Assembly: GCF_002264395.1 (NCBI RefSeq)
Contig: NZ_NFVA01000019.1
Coordinates: 16,025-80,024, forward strand
DNA: 64,000 nt
Direction: 5' to 3'
Source: Paenibacillus sp. VTT E-133291
GTDB taxonomy: Bacteria > Bacillota > Bacilli > Paenibacillales > Paenibacillaceae
A program made the translations under genes and the position numbers. Below the pieces are notes generated by a model, which saw only the letters and a program-made list of their open reading frames with translations, was not told the origin of the DNA and searched no databases. Within the stretch, counting starts at the first letter, position 1, and every line of letters starts with the position of its first letter. Shown here piece after piece: positions 26,484-35,200 of this stretch.

Positions 26484-27335
26484 TTACTTTTTTTGCAATC
26501 CAATTCCAATCTCGCCCATAGCCTGAGAATTAACAAAAATCTTAAACTCCTTTGCCTCAAACCACTTAAGCGGCAATGCATCACTTCTTTGCTTTTTGGT
26601 TCGGACATAATTCATGATGGAATCAACGACATTGCCCTCAATTTTTTGGCGAAGAATAGCTTCTGCTTCATTCATAGCTTGAACTGGATCTGTGCCTACC
26701 TTTGTAAAACTAATGCTAAATTGCATAATGATTTGGTCGGGTTCTGGGTCCACTGTCTCATAAACTACCATTTTCGATGCTGATACATAAGCTGGATCAC
26801 TATTCGGTCCCATTTCTGTATACGGAATCTTAAATCCATGGACAGTCGCCTCTTTAGGCTCTGTTGAAGGCTTGCTGCTGCTTGGAGGAGGCTCATTCCC
26901 CGGAGTAGTGATGTAAACCGTCTTCACGGCATCATCCCATTTCACGTTTACGCCGAGTCCTTCATATACAAATCTCAGCGGGACAAACGTTCTTGATTGT
27001 TTAAATAGTGCAGCCGTATCCATTTGTTTCGTTTTTCCATTTAGCTCATAACTTTTTTTCCCGATATAGACACCCATTGTTTTGCCTTCAAGCGAGATTG
27101 TGGCTTTTTTAGCCTTACTGTCCCATAAGACCTTAGCTCCAAGTGCTTCACTTATAAAGCGAACCGGAAGCTGGACTCTTTGCTGAGCATCGATAAAAGG
27201 CTGTGCATCTGGAAAAATAACTTTTTCTCCATTTACTACTACCCTCAATGGAAGACTTGCTGCGAGACTAATAAAACTCGAAGAAAACAGGGTTACCATT
27301 AGCAAAACTACCAGCGAACTCATTAATTTTTTCAT
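26484..27335 (-). CDS. Secreted stalk-domain (copper amine oxidase N-terminal-like) protein
   Basis: 283-residue exported protein with a signal peptide (about 1-25). Tandem stalk-type repeats follow (about 28-145), with paired motifs VQLPVRFISEALGAKVLWD and FVPLRFVYEGLGVNVKWDD, the usual Paenibacillus extracellular stalk_domain. A Pro/Ser-rich hinge at about 148-162 leads to a unique C-terminal domain of about 120 residues. No catalytic motif is seen. Such stalk domains act as surface spacers or binding modules. A decayed copy of its 3' end lies at 27373-27468. Confidence 0.85.
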   Translation of the reverse strand: MKKLMSSLVVLLMVTLFSSSFISLAASLPLRVVVNGEKVIFPDAQPFIDAQQRVQLPVRFISEALGAKVLWDSKAKKATISLEGKTMGVYIGKKSYELNGKTKQMDTAALFKQSRTFVPLRFVYEGLGVNVKWDDAVKTVYITTPGNEPPPSSSKPSTEPKEATVHGFKIPYTEMGPNSDPAYVSASKMVVYETVDPEPDQIIMQFSISFTKVGTDPVQAMNEAEAILRQKIEGNVVDSIMNYVRTKKQRSDALPLKWFEAKEFKIFVNSQAMGEIGIGLQKK

Positions 27336-27372
27336 TTAACTGCTCCTCTCCATTTAGTAACCTTTAACTTTA

Positions 27373-27468
27373 GGAATCCAATTCAAACCTCACCCATAGC
27401 CTGAGAGTTAACAACATTGTTACAGTCCTTTGCCTCAAACCATTTAAGCGGCAATGCTCTCATCGCTT
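27373..27468 (-). pseudogene. Relic copy of the 3' end of the stalk-domain gene
   Basis: Bases 27373-27468 align with 26495-26585, the C-terminal coding end of the neighbouring gene. Blocks such as CCCATAGCCTGAGA, CCTTTGCCTCAAACCA and TTAAGCGGCAATGC are shared, with scattered substitutions and a few indels. It lies in the 155-base gap after the lipase gene and has no open frame of its own. It probably records loss of a former tandem paralogue. Confidence 0.8.
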
Positions 27469-27490
27469 CACCCTCTCACTACGTCATCTC

Positions 27491-29422
27491 TTAGTTCAGG
27501 TACATAGTGTTAGTACTTGCACGGGCTGCTGCAACAATCTTGGATTCGATTTCCCGATATTTTGTTACGGTGTATCTTAGGCCTGCGGTTTTGCTGTTTA
27601 TCGCTGTTGTTACACGACTTTTCTGTATTCGGACTTCATTGCTTAAACGCTGAACTTCTCTTAATTGGGCTTGAACATAAGATTCACTGTATGCTCCGCC
27701 CACGTTGGAACTTACTCCAGAAGCTAGGGACAATATCCTCTCGACAGCTTCAGCAATGTTTTCTTCCTTACGCCCCAGACTTTTCTGCAGACTCTCCAGT
27801 TTATCCATATTCGCCAAGATCCTGGCGCCTTGAATAACACTAGCAGATGCAACTGCAATCTTCATAATGGTTTTTGTTATGGTTGATTTGATTTTGCTGA
27901 TCGCTGAATCTTTAATCGTGCGGACGCCAGCGATAAATTCATCCTTGGTTTTCTTGATTTTAGATTTTACACTTTGGAATATATCGCCCATTTTCTTCAT
28001 GGCTTTGTCTTTTACACTAATCCAATATTCCTTTTGAGCTTTTACATATTGAATGGTGTTATCCACAAACCGATTGAAACCATCTTTTAATTTGGTCATA
28101 AAGTCGGATACTGCATGTCTCACTTTTTGTGCAAATTCCACAATTTTATCACCAATCAAATTAGTCACTCGAACAGCTTCTGTAACCATGTTCGTTACAA
28201 ATTCAACACTTTGATTATAGAAGGAAACCACTCTCTCCTTAATGTCCTCTACTTTTTGCTCTATCCAGGGAATCACACTGTCCATGACAAAACCGATCAC
28301 ATAGAGCGCAACTAGTGCTTTTATAGTGCTGACTAACACGGCTAATGCTGCAGTTACGGCTGCCGTGACAACGGCAACAGGCCCTACAGTTACCATTAAT
28401 AACCCTACTACTGCTATTCCCGCTAACGCTAAGGGCCAAAGATCCACTTCTCCATCTAATACTTTGAATACCCCTTCAACCATACTCACCTTCAGAACAT
28501 CAGGGACGACCTCCAAACCAACCGTAATATTATGCACGAGGTTAGGGACCAAGGCCCGGGTCTGAGATTCAGAACGTTGAAAGGTTTCATTGTTCTCATC
28601 GATCTTCAGTGAGAATAGAGAGTGATGAGCCAGACCGGCCTCCCCTTCTGATTTGGTATCAATATAAATACCCGATGAGGGATTTTTAAATAAGGCCGGA
28701 ACAATGTCATTTTTATTTCTGAACTCTTTGATTTGTCCGTTTTCATTCATTTCATCGATATTCGATTTGAACTTATTTAGCACATCTCCATTAAATCCCG
28801 GAGCATTGAAGGTTGAAGCCGAAACGAGATATTTACGCAGATCCTCCGGCAAAATAAAGGAAGAATATAAGGCCAGGTTGCCGCCGAGCGAATGCCCGGT
28901 CAAATATAAATCATAACTGCCGTCGGTCTTAAAGCTTTCCATGTATTCTCTGGCTTCCGCTTGCTGAATAGCTTCGGTGGAATATGCCGTAGTGCCGTTA
29001 TTTTTCCAGTCATTGCGGTAAAGTGGGTTATCTATGGGTTCACTACCCCGAAAAGCTGCAACTTTTTCCCCTGTTTGGGTATCGACAGTGAAAGCAACAA
29101 AGCCTGATTCCTCTTGCTTATTATTGGAGACCACATTGGAGATTTCCCAATTCTGATATTTGGGTGTATTCATCTGCTGCAGCAGATGACTCCATTGCTC
29201 GTATTCTTTTTCTCCGTTAAGATCACTGGGATAACGTTCTTTTAATTTCTGCATACCCTCGGGTGAAGAATAGTATTTGATTACATCGCTGAGTGCAATT
29301 TTATCGCCATTATTTTTGTATTGATCAGAAAGCTTGGTATCTACTCCCTGCGAATCCAATAAATCTAAATAAACGAGCTGCGAAATTTGCTTCAGTTCTA
29401 CTTCTGTAAGAGTATCGGCCAT
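27491..29422 (-). CDS. Lipase-like protein with C-terminal helical domain (candidate type VII effector, TslA-like)
   Basis: 643 residues without a Sec signal. The N-terminal alpha/beta-hydrolase (about 1-290, Mbeg1/class 3 lipase-like) has FRGSEP near 125, nucleophile Ser178 in TGHSLGGN, Asp239 in NKNDIVPA and His266/His267 in LAHHSLF. Hydrophobic segments occupy about 330-395, and a long amphipathic helical region fills about 400-643. An enzyme head followed by a helical tail is the reverse of LXG toxins and recalls S. aureus TslA, a type VII-secreted lipase. The start overlaps the lipoprotein stop by one base (TAATG) with AGGAGG upstream. Location downstream of essC and WXG100 genes supports an effector role. 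Secretion and substrate are inferred. Confidence 0.8.
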   Translation of the reverse strand: MADTLTEVELKQISQLVYLDLLDSQGVDTKLSDQYKNNGDKIALSDVIKYYSSPEGMQKLKERYPSDLNGEKEYEQWSHLLQQMNTPKYQNWEISNVVSNNKQEESGFVAFTVDTQTGEKVAAFRGSEPIDNPLYRNDWKNNGTTAYSTEAIQQAEAREYMESFKTDGSYDLYLTGHSLGGNLALYSSFILPEDLRKYLVSASTFNAPGFNGDVLNKFKSNIDEMNENGQIKEFRNKNDIVPALFKNPSSGIYIDTKSEGEAGLAHHSLFSLKIDENNETFQRSESQTRALVPNLVHNITVGLEVVPDVLKVSMVEGVFKVLDGEVDLWPLALAGIAVVGLLMVTVGPVAVVTAAVTAALAVLVSTIKALVALYVIGFVMDSVIPWIEQKVEDIKERVVSFYNQSVEFVTNMVTEAVRVTNLIGDKIVEFAQKVRHAVSDFMTKLKDGFNRFVDNTIQYVKAQKEYWISVKDKAMKKMGDIFQSVKSKIKKTKDEFIAGVRTIKDSAISKIKSTITKTIMKIAVASASVIQGARILANMDKLESLQKSLGRKEENIAEAVERILSLASGVSSNVGGAYSESYVQAQLREVQRLSNEVRIQKSRVTTAINSKTAGLRYTVTKYREIESKIVAAARASTNTMYLN

Positions 29423-30252
29423 TATAGTCCTCCTCTCTGCTCCAAGCTCTTCACTCTTTTTTCTTTCCAGGTCTCAATAAAACCCAGAATTTTCTCGGGG
29501 GACTCTTCAACTTCACCATCCATTCCAAGGGTGTATCCAACTCTGGTCACCACACTTAGAACGCCTGACTTTTTCTCTTCGTCACTATAAAAATTATCTA
29601 CGGTATCTTTTGATTTTTTAGCTTCCTCAAATTTCTCGTAAGCCTCTGGTGTGAGATAAATAATCGAAATTAGAGAATTAATGTATTGATTATCCGCAAG
29701 CTGATTAGCAAAGCTGAGATAATGTTCGGATTCAGCTTGCGAATTCATGTTTCCCTTAGCGTCCATATAATCATCTGCATTCAAATAAACTTTAACTAGT
29801 TGTGTGTTCATCGGATAATGATCCAAAAACTCCTTGTATGACATTCCAGTATCTGAATGTTCAGGGTAGGTTAACCCTGTATCGTTAGCTATGATCAGCT
29901 TACTGTCTGGCCAAATTCTTTTTGCTAGTTCTTGAATCGGCTGTTCTGCATTTTTGGCTACTGCCTGATTTAGATATTTGTCATATACCTTTTTCAGATC
30001 CTTAGTGATTTCAACAGGAACTTTTAGGGTCGCGTCATGCTTCGGTCGAACAATCGCCTTCAAAGTATTGTTGTTCATCGTTCCCCAGCTGCCGCCTATA
30101 CCATCAAGAACAAATTCCTCACCATACTTTTCCTGCAAAGAACTTAAGATTTTCGTTTCCGCTTTCTCATCTTTAGAGGCACAGCCCATAAAGCTGAACA
30201 TTGATAATATCAACATCAGAGTCCACACCTTCCTTGTAAAAAAAATTTTCAT
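29422..30252 (-). CDS. Lipoprotein encoded before the lipase (candidate immunity or accessory factor)
   Basis: 276 residues with a short basic N-terminus, a hydrophobic stretch and a lipobox-like FMGC with lipidated Cys24, so it is probably anchored on the outer face of the membrane. The mature part is mostly hydrophilic and rich in Lys, Glu and Tyr, with no recognised enzymatic motif. Translation is coupled to the lipase (stop and start overlap). In S. aureus the type VII lipase TslA is paired with the surface lipoprotein TilA that neutralises it, so an immunity role is a reasonable inference. No sequence homology to TilA can be claimed from inspection. Confidence 0.72.
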   Translation of the reverse strand: MKIFFTRKVWTLMLILSMFSFMGCASKDEKAETKILSSLQEKYGEEFVLDGIGGSWGTMNNNTLKAIVRPKHDATLKVPVEITKDLKKVYDKYLNQAVAKNAEQPIQELAKRIWPDSKLIIANDTGLTYPEHSDTGMSYKEFLDHYPMNTQLVKVYLNADDYMDAKGNMNSQAESEHYLSFANQLADNQYINSLISIIYLTPEAYEKFEEAKKSKDTVDNFYSDEEKKSGVLSVVTRVGYTLGMDGEVEESPEKILGFIETWKEKRVKSLEQRGGL

Positions 30253-30292
30253 GCCGGCTTCACTCCTTTATGATGACATCCTATTAACTCAC

Positions 30293-31432
30293 TTAGAATT
30301 CAAAATCCAGCTTCAATTCTGGATATTTGAACATTTGATTCATGTACGTTTCAACCACCTTATCAAGGTGCGCCGTCATTTGGCTGGTTAGTTTTTCCAT
30401 ACGCTCCATGAGGGCATTTGTCAGCTTATCCAACCATTCCTCTACGTGGTCCATCAGCTGATCCCCCACCGGACTGCAAATCAGAAGGATGGATAAGACA
30501 GCTTGTGTGATTTCATTTAGCTCCTCTGCCGTTTTCGCCGCCTCTAGCATGGCTGCTTCGGATAAATGTTCGTACTTCGCACGAATATCATCAAATAAGA
30601 AGGATTCCGGAATATGATTCATTTCAGTTCTCCACTCACTGAACTTTGCATCCAACATTCGATCATATTTGTGGGCGATTTCTATCATTGCACCCCGCAC
30701 TTTCCCTACATCCAGCTGATCCATTAAGGTAAATATCACATACCCCAAATGATCAGATGCACGTTCGGTTAGTCCGACTGTATCTCCAAATCCGCTCATC
30801 ACAGCATCAAAAACAGGCGTATGATCTTCTGTTAGCGTATTAATCTTGGACAACAAGGCATAGGTATTCCCTTTTTCACCTGTAATCACATTCCCCTTGG
30901 AATCAAAGGTATAGCGCTGCCAAAGGGAATCAGGGATCATGAATTCTGTTCCTTCTAGACCCGATTTAGCAAATACAATCTCTTCGTTATGTTTGCCTAA
31001 GGCGGATACTAGACTGTTGTAGGCCACAATATTTTTAACCTGAAGCTTTTCATTTTGCTTAGCGGACAGAATGTTTGCGATCCCCGGTGCGTCGAATACT
31101 ACACCACCAATCCCCTCATTAACCGATGCTGCATAAAGAGCTAACGCTCCACCGATGGAATAACCAGTAACTAGGCAGTCTCCCTTTCCTTTGTTCTTCA
31201 TTGCAAATTTTGAGGCTTCCTCCGGCATGCTGCTTTGGCCGCTTAGCAGAGACTGCAGATCAGCGAGCCAATCTTCGCCTTTATATGTAAAGATAATTAA
31301 TCTATCGTCATGCTCATTTTTATAGGCATAGGCTGCTGCACCAGCAAAGGCTAGACTATCCGTTAGCTCAAGCCCATCTGCTACTTCTACAACGGATACC
31401 AGCTTTATGTATTGTTGTTCAGTCAGCTTCAC
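30293..31432 (-). CDS. Lipase-like protein lacking the usual catalytic Asp (T7SS-associated)
   Basis: 379 residues, GTG start preceded by GGGGGG. The first 230 residues follow the same fold as the neighbouring lipase: FTYKGEDW in place of FRGSEP, nucleophile-elbow Ser92 in VTGYSIGGALALY, and a His in TEDHTP near 205. The segment aligned with the catalytic NKNDIVPA reads YNSLVSAL, so the Asp appears replaced by Ser. The C-terminal 150 residues are helical and charged. It lies between the WXG100 gene and the lipoprotein gene. It may be an inactive partner, adaptor or a diverged effector; family membership is reasonable but function unknown. Confidence 0.7.
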   Translation of the reverse strand: MKLTEQQYIKLVSVVEVADGLELTDSLAFAGAAAYAYKNEHDDRLIIFTYKGEDWLADLQSLLSGQSSMPEEASKFAMKNKGKGDCLVTGYSIGGALALYAASVNEGIGGVVFDAPGIANILSAKQNEKLQVKNIVAYNSLVSALGKHNEEIVFAKSGLEGTEFMIPDSLWQRYTFDSKGNVITGEKGNTYALLSKINTLTEDHTPVFDAVMSGFGDTVGLTERASDHLGYVIFTLMDQLDVGKVRGAMIEIAHKYDRMLDAKFSEWRTEMNHIPESFLFDDIRAKYEHLSEAAMLEAAKTAEELNEITQAVLSILLICSPVGDQLMDHVEEWLDKLTNALMERMEKLTSQMTAHLDKVVETYMNQMFKYPELKLDFEF

Positions 31433-31480
31433 TTACAGATCCCCCCAAGAAAAATCATTTCATTCCAATTAAAATCTACT

Positions 31481-31512
31481 AACAAGGCAGACAGTTTAAG
31501 ATCTGCCTTGTT
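31481..31512 (-). other. Intercistronic hairpin between the WXG100 gene and the cargo genes
   Basis: Perfect 11-bp arms AACAAGGCAGA and TCTGCCTTGTT with a 10-base loop. On the minus strand it is followed by AGTAGATTTT, not a clean T run. It could act as a partial terminator or a 3' stabiliser that separates expression of the secretion genes from the cargo genes. Confidence 0.65.
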
Positions 31513-31525
31513 ATGTATACCTGCA

Positions 31526-31825
31526 TTATTTTCCGCGCAGTTTACTTGCCATTTCTTGCTCGGCTTGTTGCTTGATGTTAGCGATTTGCGTTAGGTTCTT
31601 ACTGATATTCTCTACACAGAGAACAAGCTCTTTAAAACTAGGCATAAGTCCGTCGAATTGTTGTACAAACGCTGTTTGTGATTCCCCTTGCCACCAACCG
31701 CTAACCGCATGAATTTCAGTCTGCAATTGTTTGATAAGTGTATCCGCATTACTTGCTTTAGTCTTAATGGACTTAGCTACTCCTAGAGCCTGATCCGGAT
31801 TAAATGTAAGATTGTTTCCCGCCAT
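31526..31825 (-). CDS. WXG100-family protein (EsxA-like), 99 residues
   Basis: Small helical-hairpin protein of the type VII secretion family. The turn motif WWQG (WxG, near residue 45) lies between two amphipathic helices. Start at ATG 31825 follows AAGGAGGTG; the frame-extending GTG at 31834 lies inside that site. There is no Sec signal and no clear C-terminal YxxxD/E. The gene lies 23 bases after a second WXG100-like gene, directly downstream of essC. Such proteins are exported as dimers and commonly serve as substrates, export partners or chaperones. Confidence 0.9.
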   Translation of the reverse strand: MAGNNLTFNPDQALGVAKSIKTKASNADTLIKQLQTEIHAVSGWWQGESQTAFVQQFDGLMPSFKELVLCVENISKNLTQIANIKQQAEQEMASKLRGK

Positions 31826-31848
31826 TTTATTCACCTCCTTTCAAAGCA

Positions 31849-32214
31849 TTAATCTTTGTTTTCGTCATTACTTTTGGCTTTGCTTTTGTTTTCCAATTGT
31901 TTTTGTTTCAGTACCTCTTGTGCTGCTTTCTCTGCCAGTCTTCGCTTCTCTTCTCTTTCCTGTTCGGCACGGCTCACTTCTGAAGCCACTCTTTGAACTC
32001 CACTTCCGAGCCTATCTAGCGTTCTAAGCAGGGCCTTTATCTCGTGGTCCAGCGCATCGTATTCACTTTGAAACGCTTTAGAAGCTGTGCCAGTCCAGTA
32101 ACTAGACGATTGTGTGTACTCGCTTTGCAGTTTTTTTGAAGTACTATTCACTTCATTGGCTAGTCTATGGATCTGTGAAGCCTTTCCCCTAATTTCTGAT
32201 GGACTAACTGACAT
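31849..32214 (-). CDS. WXG100-like protein with long charged tail, 121 residues
   Basis: The N-terminal 85 residues form a WXG100 helical hairpin with the turn motif YWTGTAS (WxG near residue 40). An additional Glu/Lys/Arg-rich helical tail (about 85-121) extends the second helix and ends KSNDENKD. GGAGGTG precedes the ATG. It lies between essC and the shorter WXG100 gene, and the two could form a heterodimer as EsxA/EsxB pairs do. The tail is longer than in standard family members. Confidence 0.85.
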   Translation of the reverse strand: MSVSPSEIRGKASQIHRLANEVNSTSKKLQSEYTQSSSYWTGTASKAFQSEYDALDHEIKALLRTLDRLGSGVQRVASEVSRAEQEREEKRRLAEKAAQEVLKQKQLENKSKAKSNDENKD

Positions 32215-32253
32215 CTCTGCACCTCCATCTTAAACTCACATCCCCGCAGCAAC

Positions 32254-35200
32254 TCAGTTGTCCTTGCTCAACACAGCGCATCTTAGTCCCGTGTATTTGT
32301 TCTTTACAATGAGATAGCCATCGCCTTGCTCCCCACTCTTCTCCTGGGTTCCATAAGGTAAAGACACATTGTACAGATTTTGTTCTTTCATTCTACCCAG
32401 CAAGATCCCGGTCTGCTCTTCTCTTATGGTCTTGCCCAAAGAATCCCAATTAGCGGTAAGATCACTTGTATTGTCTGCCGCTAGAACAGCTACCTTCATG
32501 CCGCGTTCTTGCTTCACAATCCGCTCAATCAGCTCATGCAGCATGTACATGTCTCCACTCGTAAATTCACTTAGGCGATCAATGACAAAGATCATTTGCT
32601 TCCACTGTTTCATCAGCGCACCAACATCACCGCCGGACATCCTGCAAGAGAAAAGCTCGTTGCGTCTAGATTCCAATTTATCCTTGATCCCATCAATGAA
32701 ATCATCCAGATCATCCACGTTCGCTATATCCGTTACGAAAGGCTGCTTCATCAGTTCATAAATGCCCATAGCGGATGAATCCAGCGCATATACCTCAAGA
32801 TCCTGTTTATCACTCAGCAGCTTCATCCACGATACAAGTAAAGTGCTCTTGCCTGACATAGCCTCTCCCGTTACCATCAGCACTGGTGTTGCGAGAAGGT
32901 CTACAAACACGGGCTGTAAATCATTGTTGGCCAAGCCTATTGCTAGTATCTCTGTATCCTTATTGAGTGCTCTCAGGTCAATGGTAGAAGGCATCATCGG
33001 AATTGGAGCTGCTCCGCTAAGATTCAAAGCTTCCATTCTCTCCAATAAGAGCTCCGTGGCGGTATGTTCATATTCAGGAAGCGAAGTCTGGAATTCTAAA
33101 GGCGGCTTGCCCCGTACTAATCCTCTGCCTGCAACCTTTACCGGTTCCAAGCCTTCTGTTCTTCCTACAATGCCTTCATATTCACTTTTCTCCGTCATTT
33201 GGAAGCTAACCGCCATCTTAAAGTTGACCGAAAATTTATATCTGACCAGAGCACTATTGGTAGCTGTAGCTACCATATAGATACCGTACTTAAAGCCTTC
33301 ACGGGCCAGCAGCACCATTTGTGCGTCAAAGTCTTCGTAAGTCTCTGATAATGCGAAGTAGTTGTCGACCATAATTACCAATGCTGGCAGTTTTCGTCCA
33401 CTTTTACGATAATCACTGAATCCCTCACTACCGGTAGCTTCAAATAACGTTCTTCGTTCCTCCATGACCCTGAACACAAAACGCATACACTGGTCAATCT
33501 TTTCTTCTTGCTCCAGTGTCATAACCCCACCGACATGAGGAAGCTTCTCCATAGCTTTGAGAGAGCTACCGCCAAAATCCATAATGTAGATGTTGACGTC
33601 ATCCGGTGGATACATCAGAGCCAGCGATATACATAATGTTTTGAGGAACACAGTTTTACCTGTACCCGGCGTTCCATAGACAAACAGATTCCCTTCAGAT
33701 GCAAAATCAATCTCCACCGTTTCCTGTTTCTGTTTTCTTGGATCATCCATAATTCCTACTGGCACACTGAGCAGCTTCTGCTGCTGAGGCCAGCTATTAT
33801 TTGCAAAGCTATTCGTCAGTAATGAATCAAGGTAGACTAGTTCAGGCAACGGCGGCAACCAAGGTCCTTTTATTGGAGAAATCCCATATTGCTTGGCGGT
33901 CTCCGTAATGTATTCAACCATGGCATGCAGTTGGGAAGTAGAATCGTTTTTGGCGATTTTCTCTTCCTCCAGCGGAAAGATCTGCTCGCTTCTACCATTC
34001 AGGGCCACTTTGTAGATTCGTTTGGGCTTGTTCTCCTGTCTCTGCTGTTCACCCTTGGGATCATAATCAGCACCGGAATAAGCAGACTGGAATAACTCAA
34101 AGATCTCATCATTTCCGACCTGTATATACGCTCGTCCCGGCTCCTTAATCATGGCGGCATCTGGACGTTTAATAACATCCTTACTATCCGCTTCATCCTG
34201 TACCTTCAGACATATTTTGAATTTCGAGTTGCTCCATATCTGGTCATCCACTACACCAGCAGGCTTCTGGGTGGCAAGAATTAAATGAACACCAAGACTT
34301 CGGCCAACACGCGCTGTGCTCACCAACTCTTTCATGAAATCAGGTTGATCCTGCTTCAGCTCCGCGAACTCATCCGCAATCATAATCAGATGGGGAATCG
34401 CCGGCATATCACCTTTGATATTGTTGCTATAAAATAATTTCTGGTATTTATCAATATTATTCACGCCATATTCCGAGAAAACACGTTGACGCCGCATGAG
34501 CTCACTTTTAATAGATAGGAGGGCTCTCGTCGTTTGATTCCCATCCAAGTTCGTAATGGTACCGACCAGATGAGGCATTCCCTTGAATACATCTGCCATG
34601 CCTCCCCCTTTATAATCGATGAGCACAAAGGCAATATCATGGGGGTGATAATGAATGGCTTGAGAGACGATAATGCTCTGCAGCAGTTCACTTTTCCCGG
34701 AACCCGTCGTCCCAGCTACAAGACCATGGGGTCCAAACCCCGTCTCATGCATATCCAGATGTAAAGCTTCTCCACCAGCCCTCACTCCTATAGGAACGCT
34801 CATACCCATATAGGTTTTGTTACGGGTCCAGTTCAGCATTACATTTACTTCAGATACCTTTTCGTTCTGCAGCATTTCCATCAGCGTGATGGAGGATGGA
34901 AGCGAGAAATTAGCACTTGAATTTTTGATACGAAGCGGCGCAAGCTTTCTCGCCACCAGGTCCAAGTCCTTTATTTCTGTCTGGTCCGGAGTAAACACGA
35001 TCTTCTCTCCGGTTAATCGATTGGCCATTTCACCGCTTTTTCCGTTCAAATGAATAACTATTTTACAGTTCATGGGCAAATAGGCAGAATTCTTGGCGAT
35101 AAAAAGGGTAGATACCCCAATTTGTGCACTGCCGTTGTACAAATATTTACTGATCAGCTCATTCTCAAGCAAAGAAGTATCTTCTACAATAAAGAGATAA

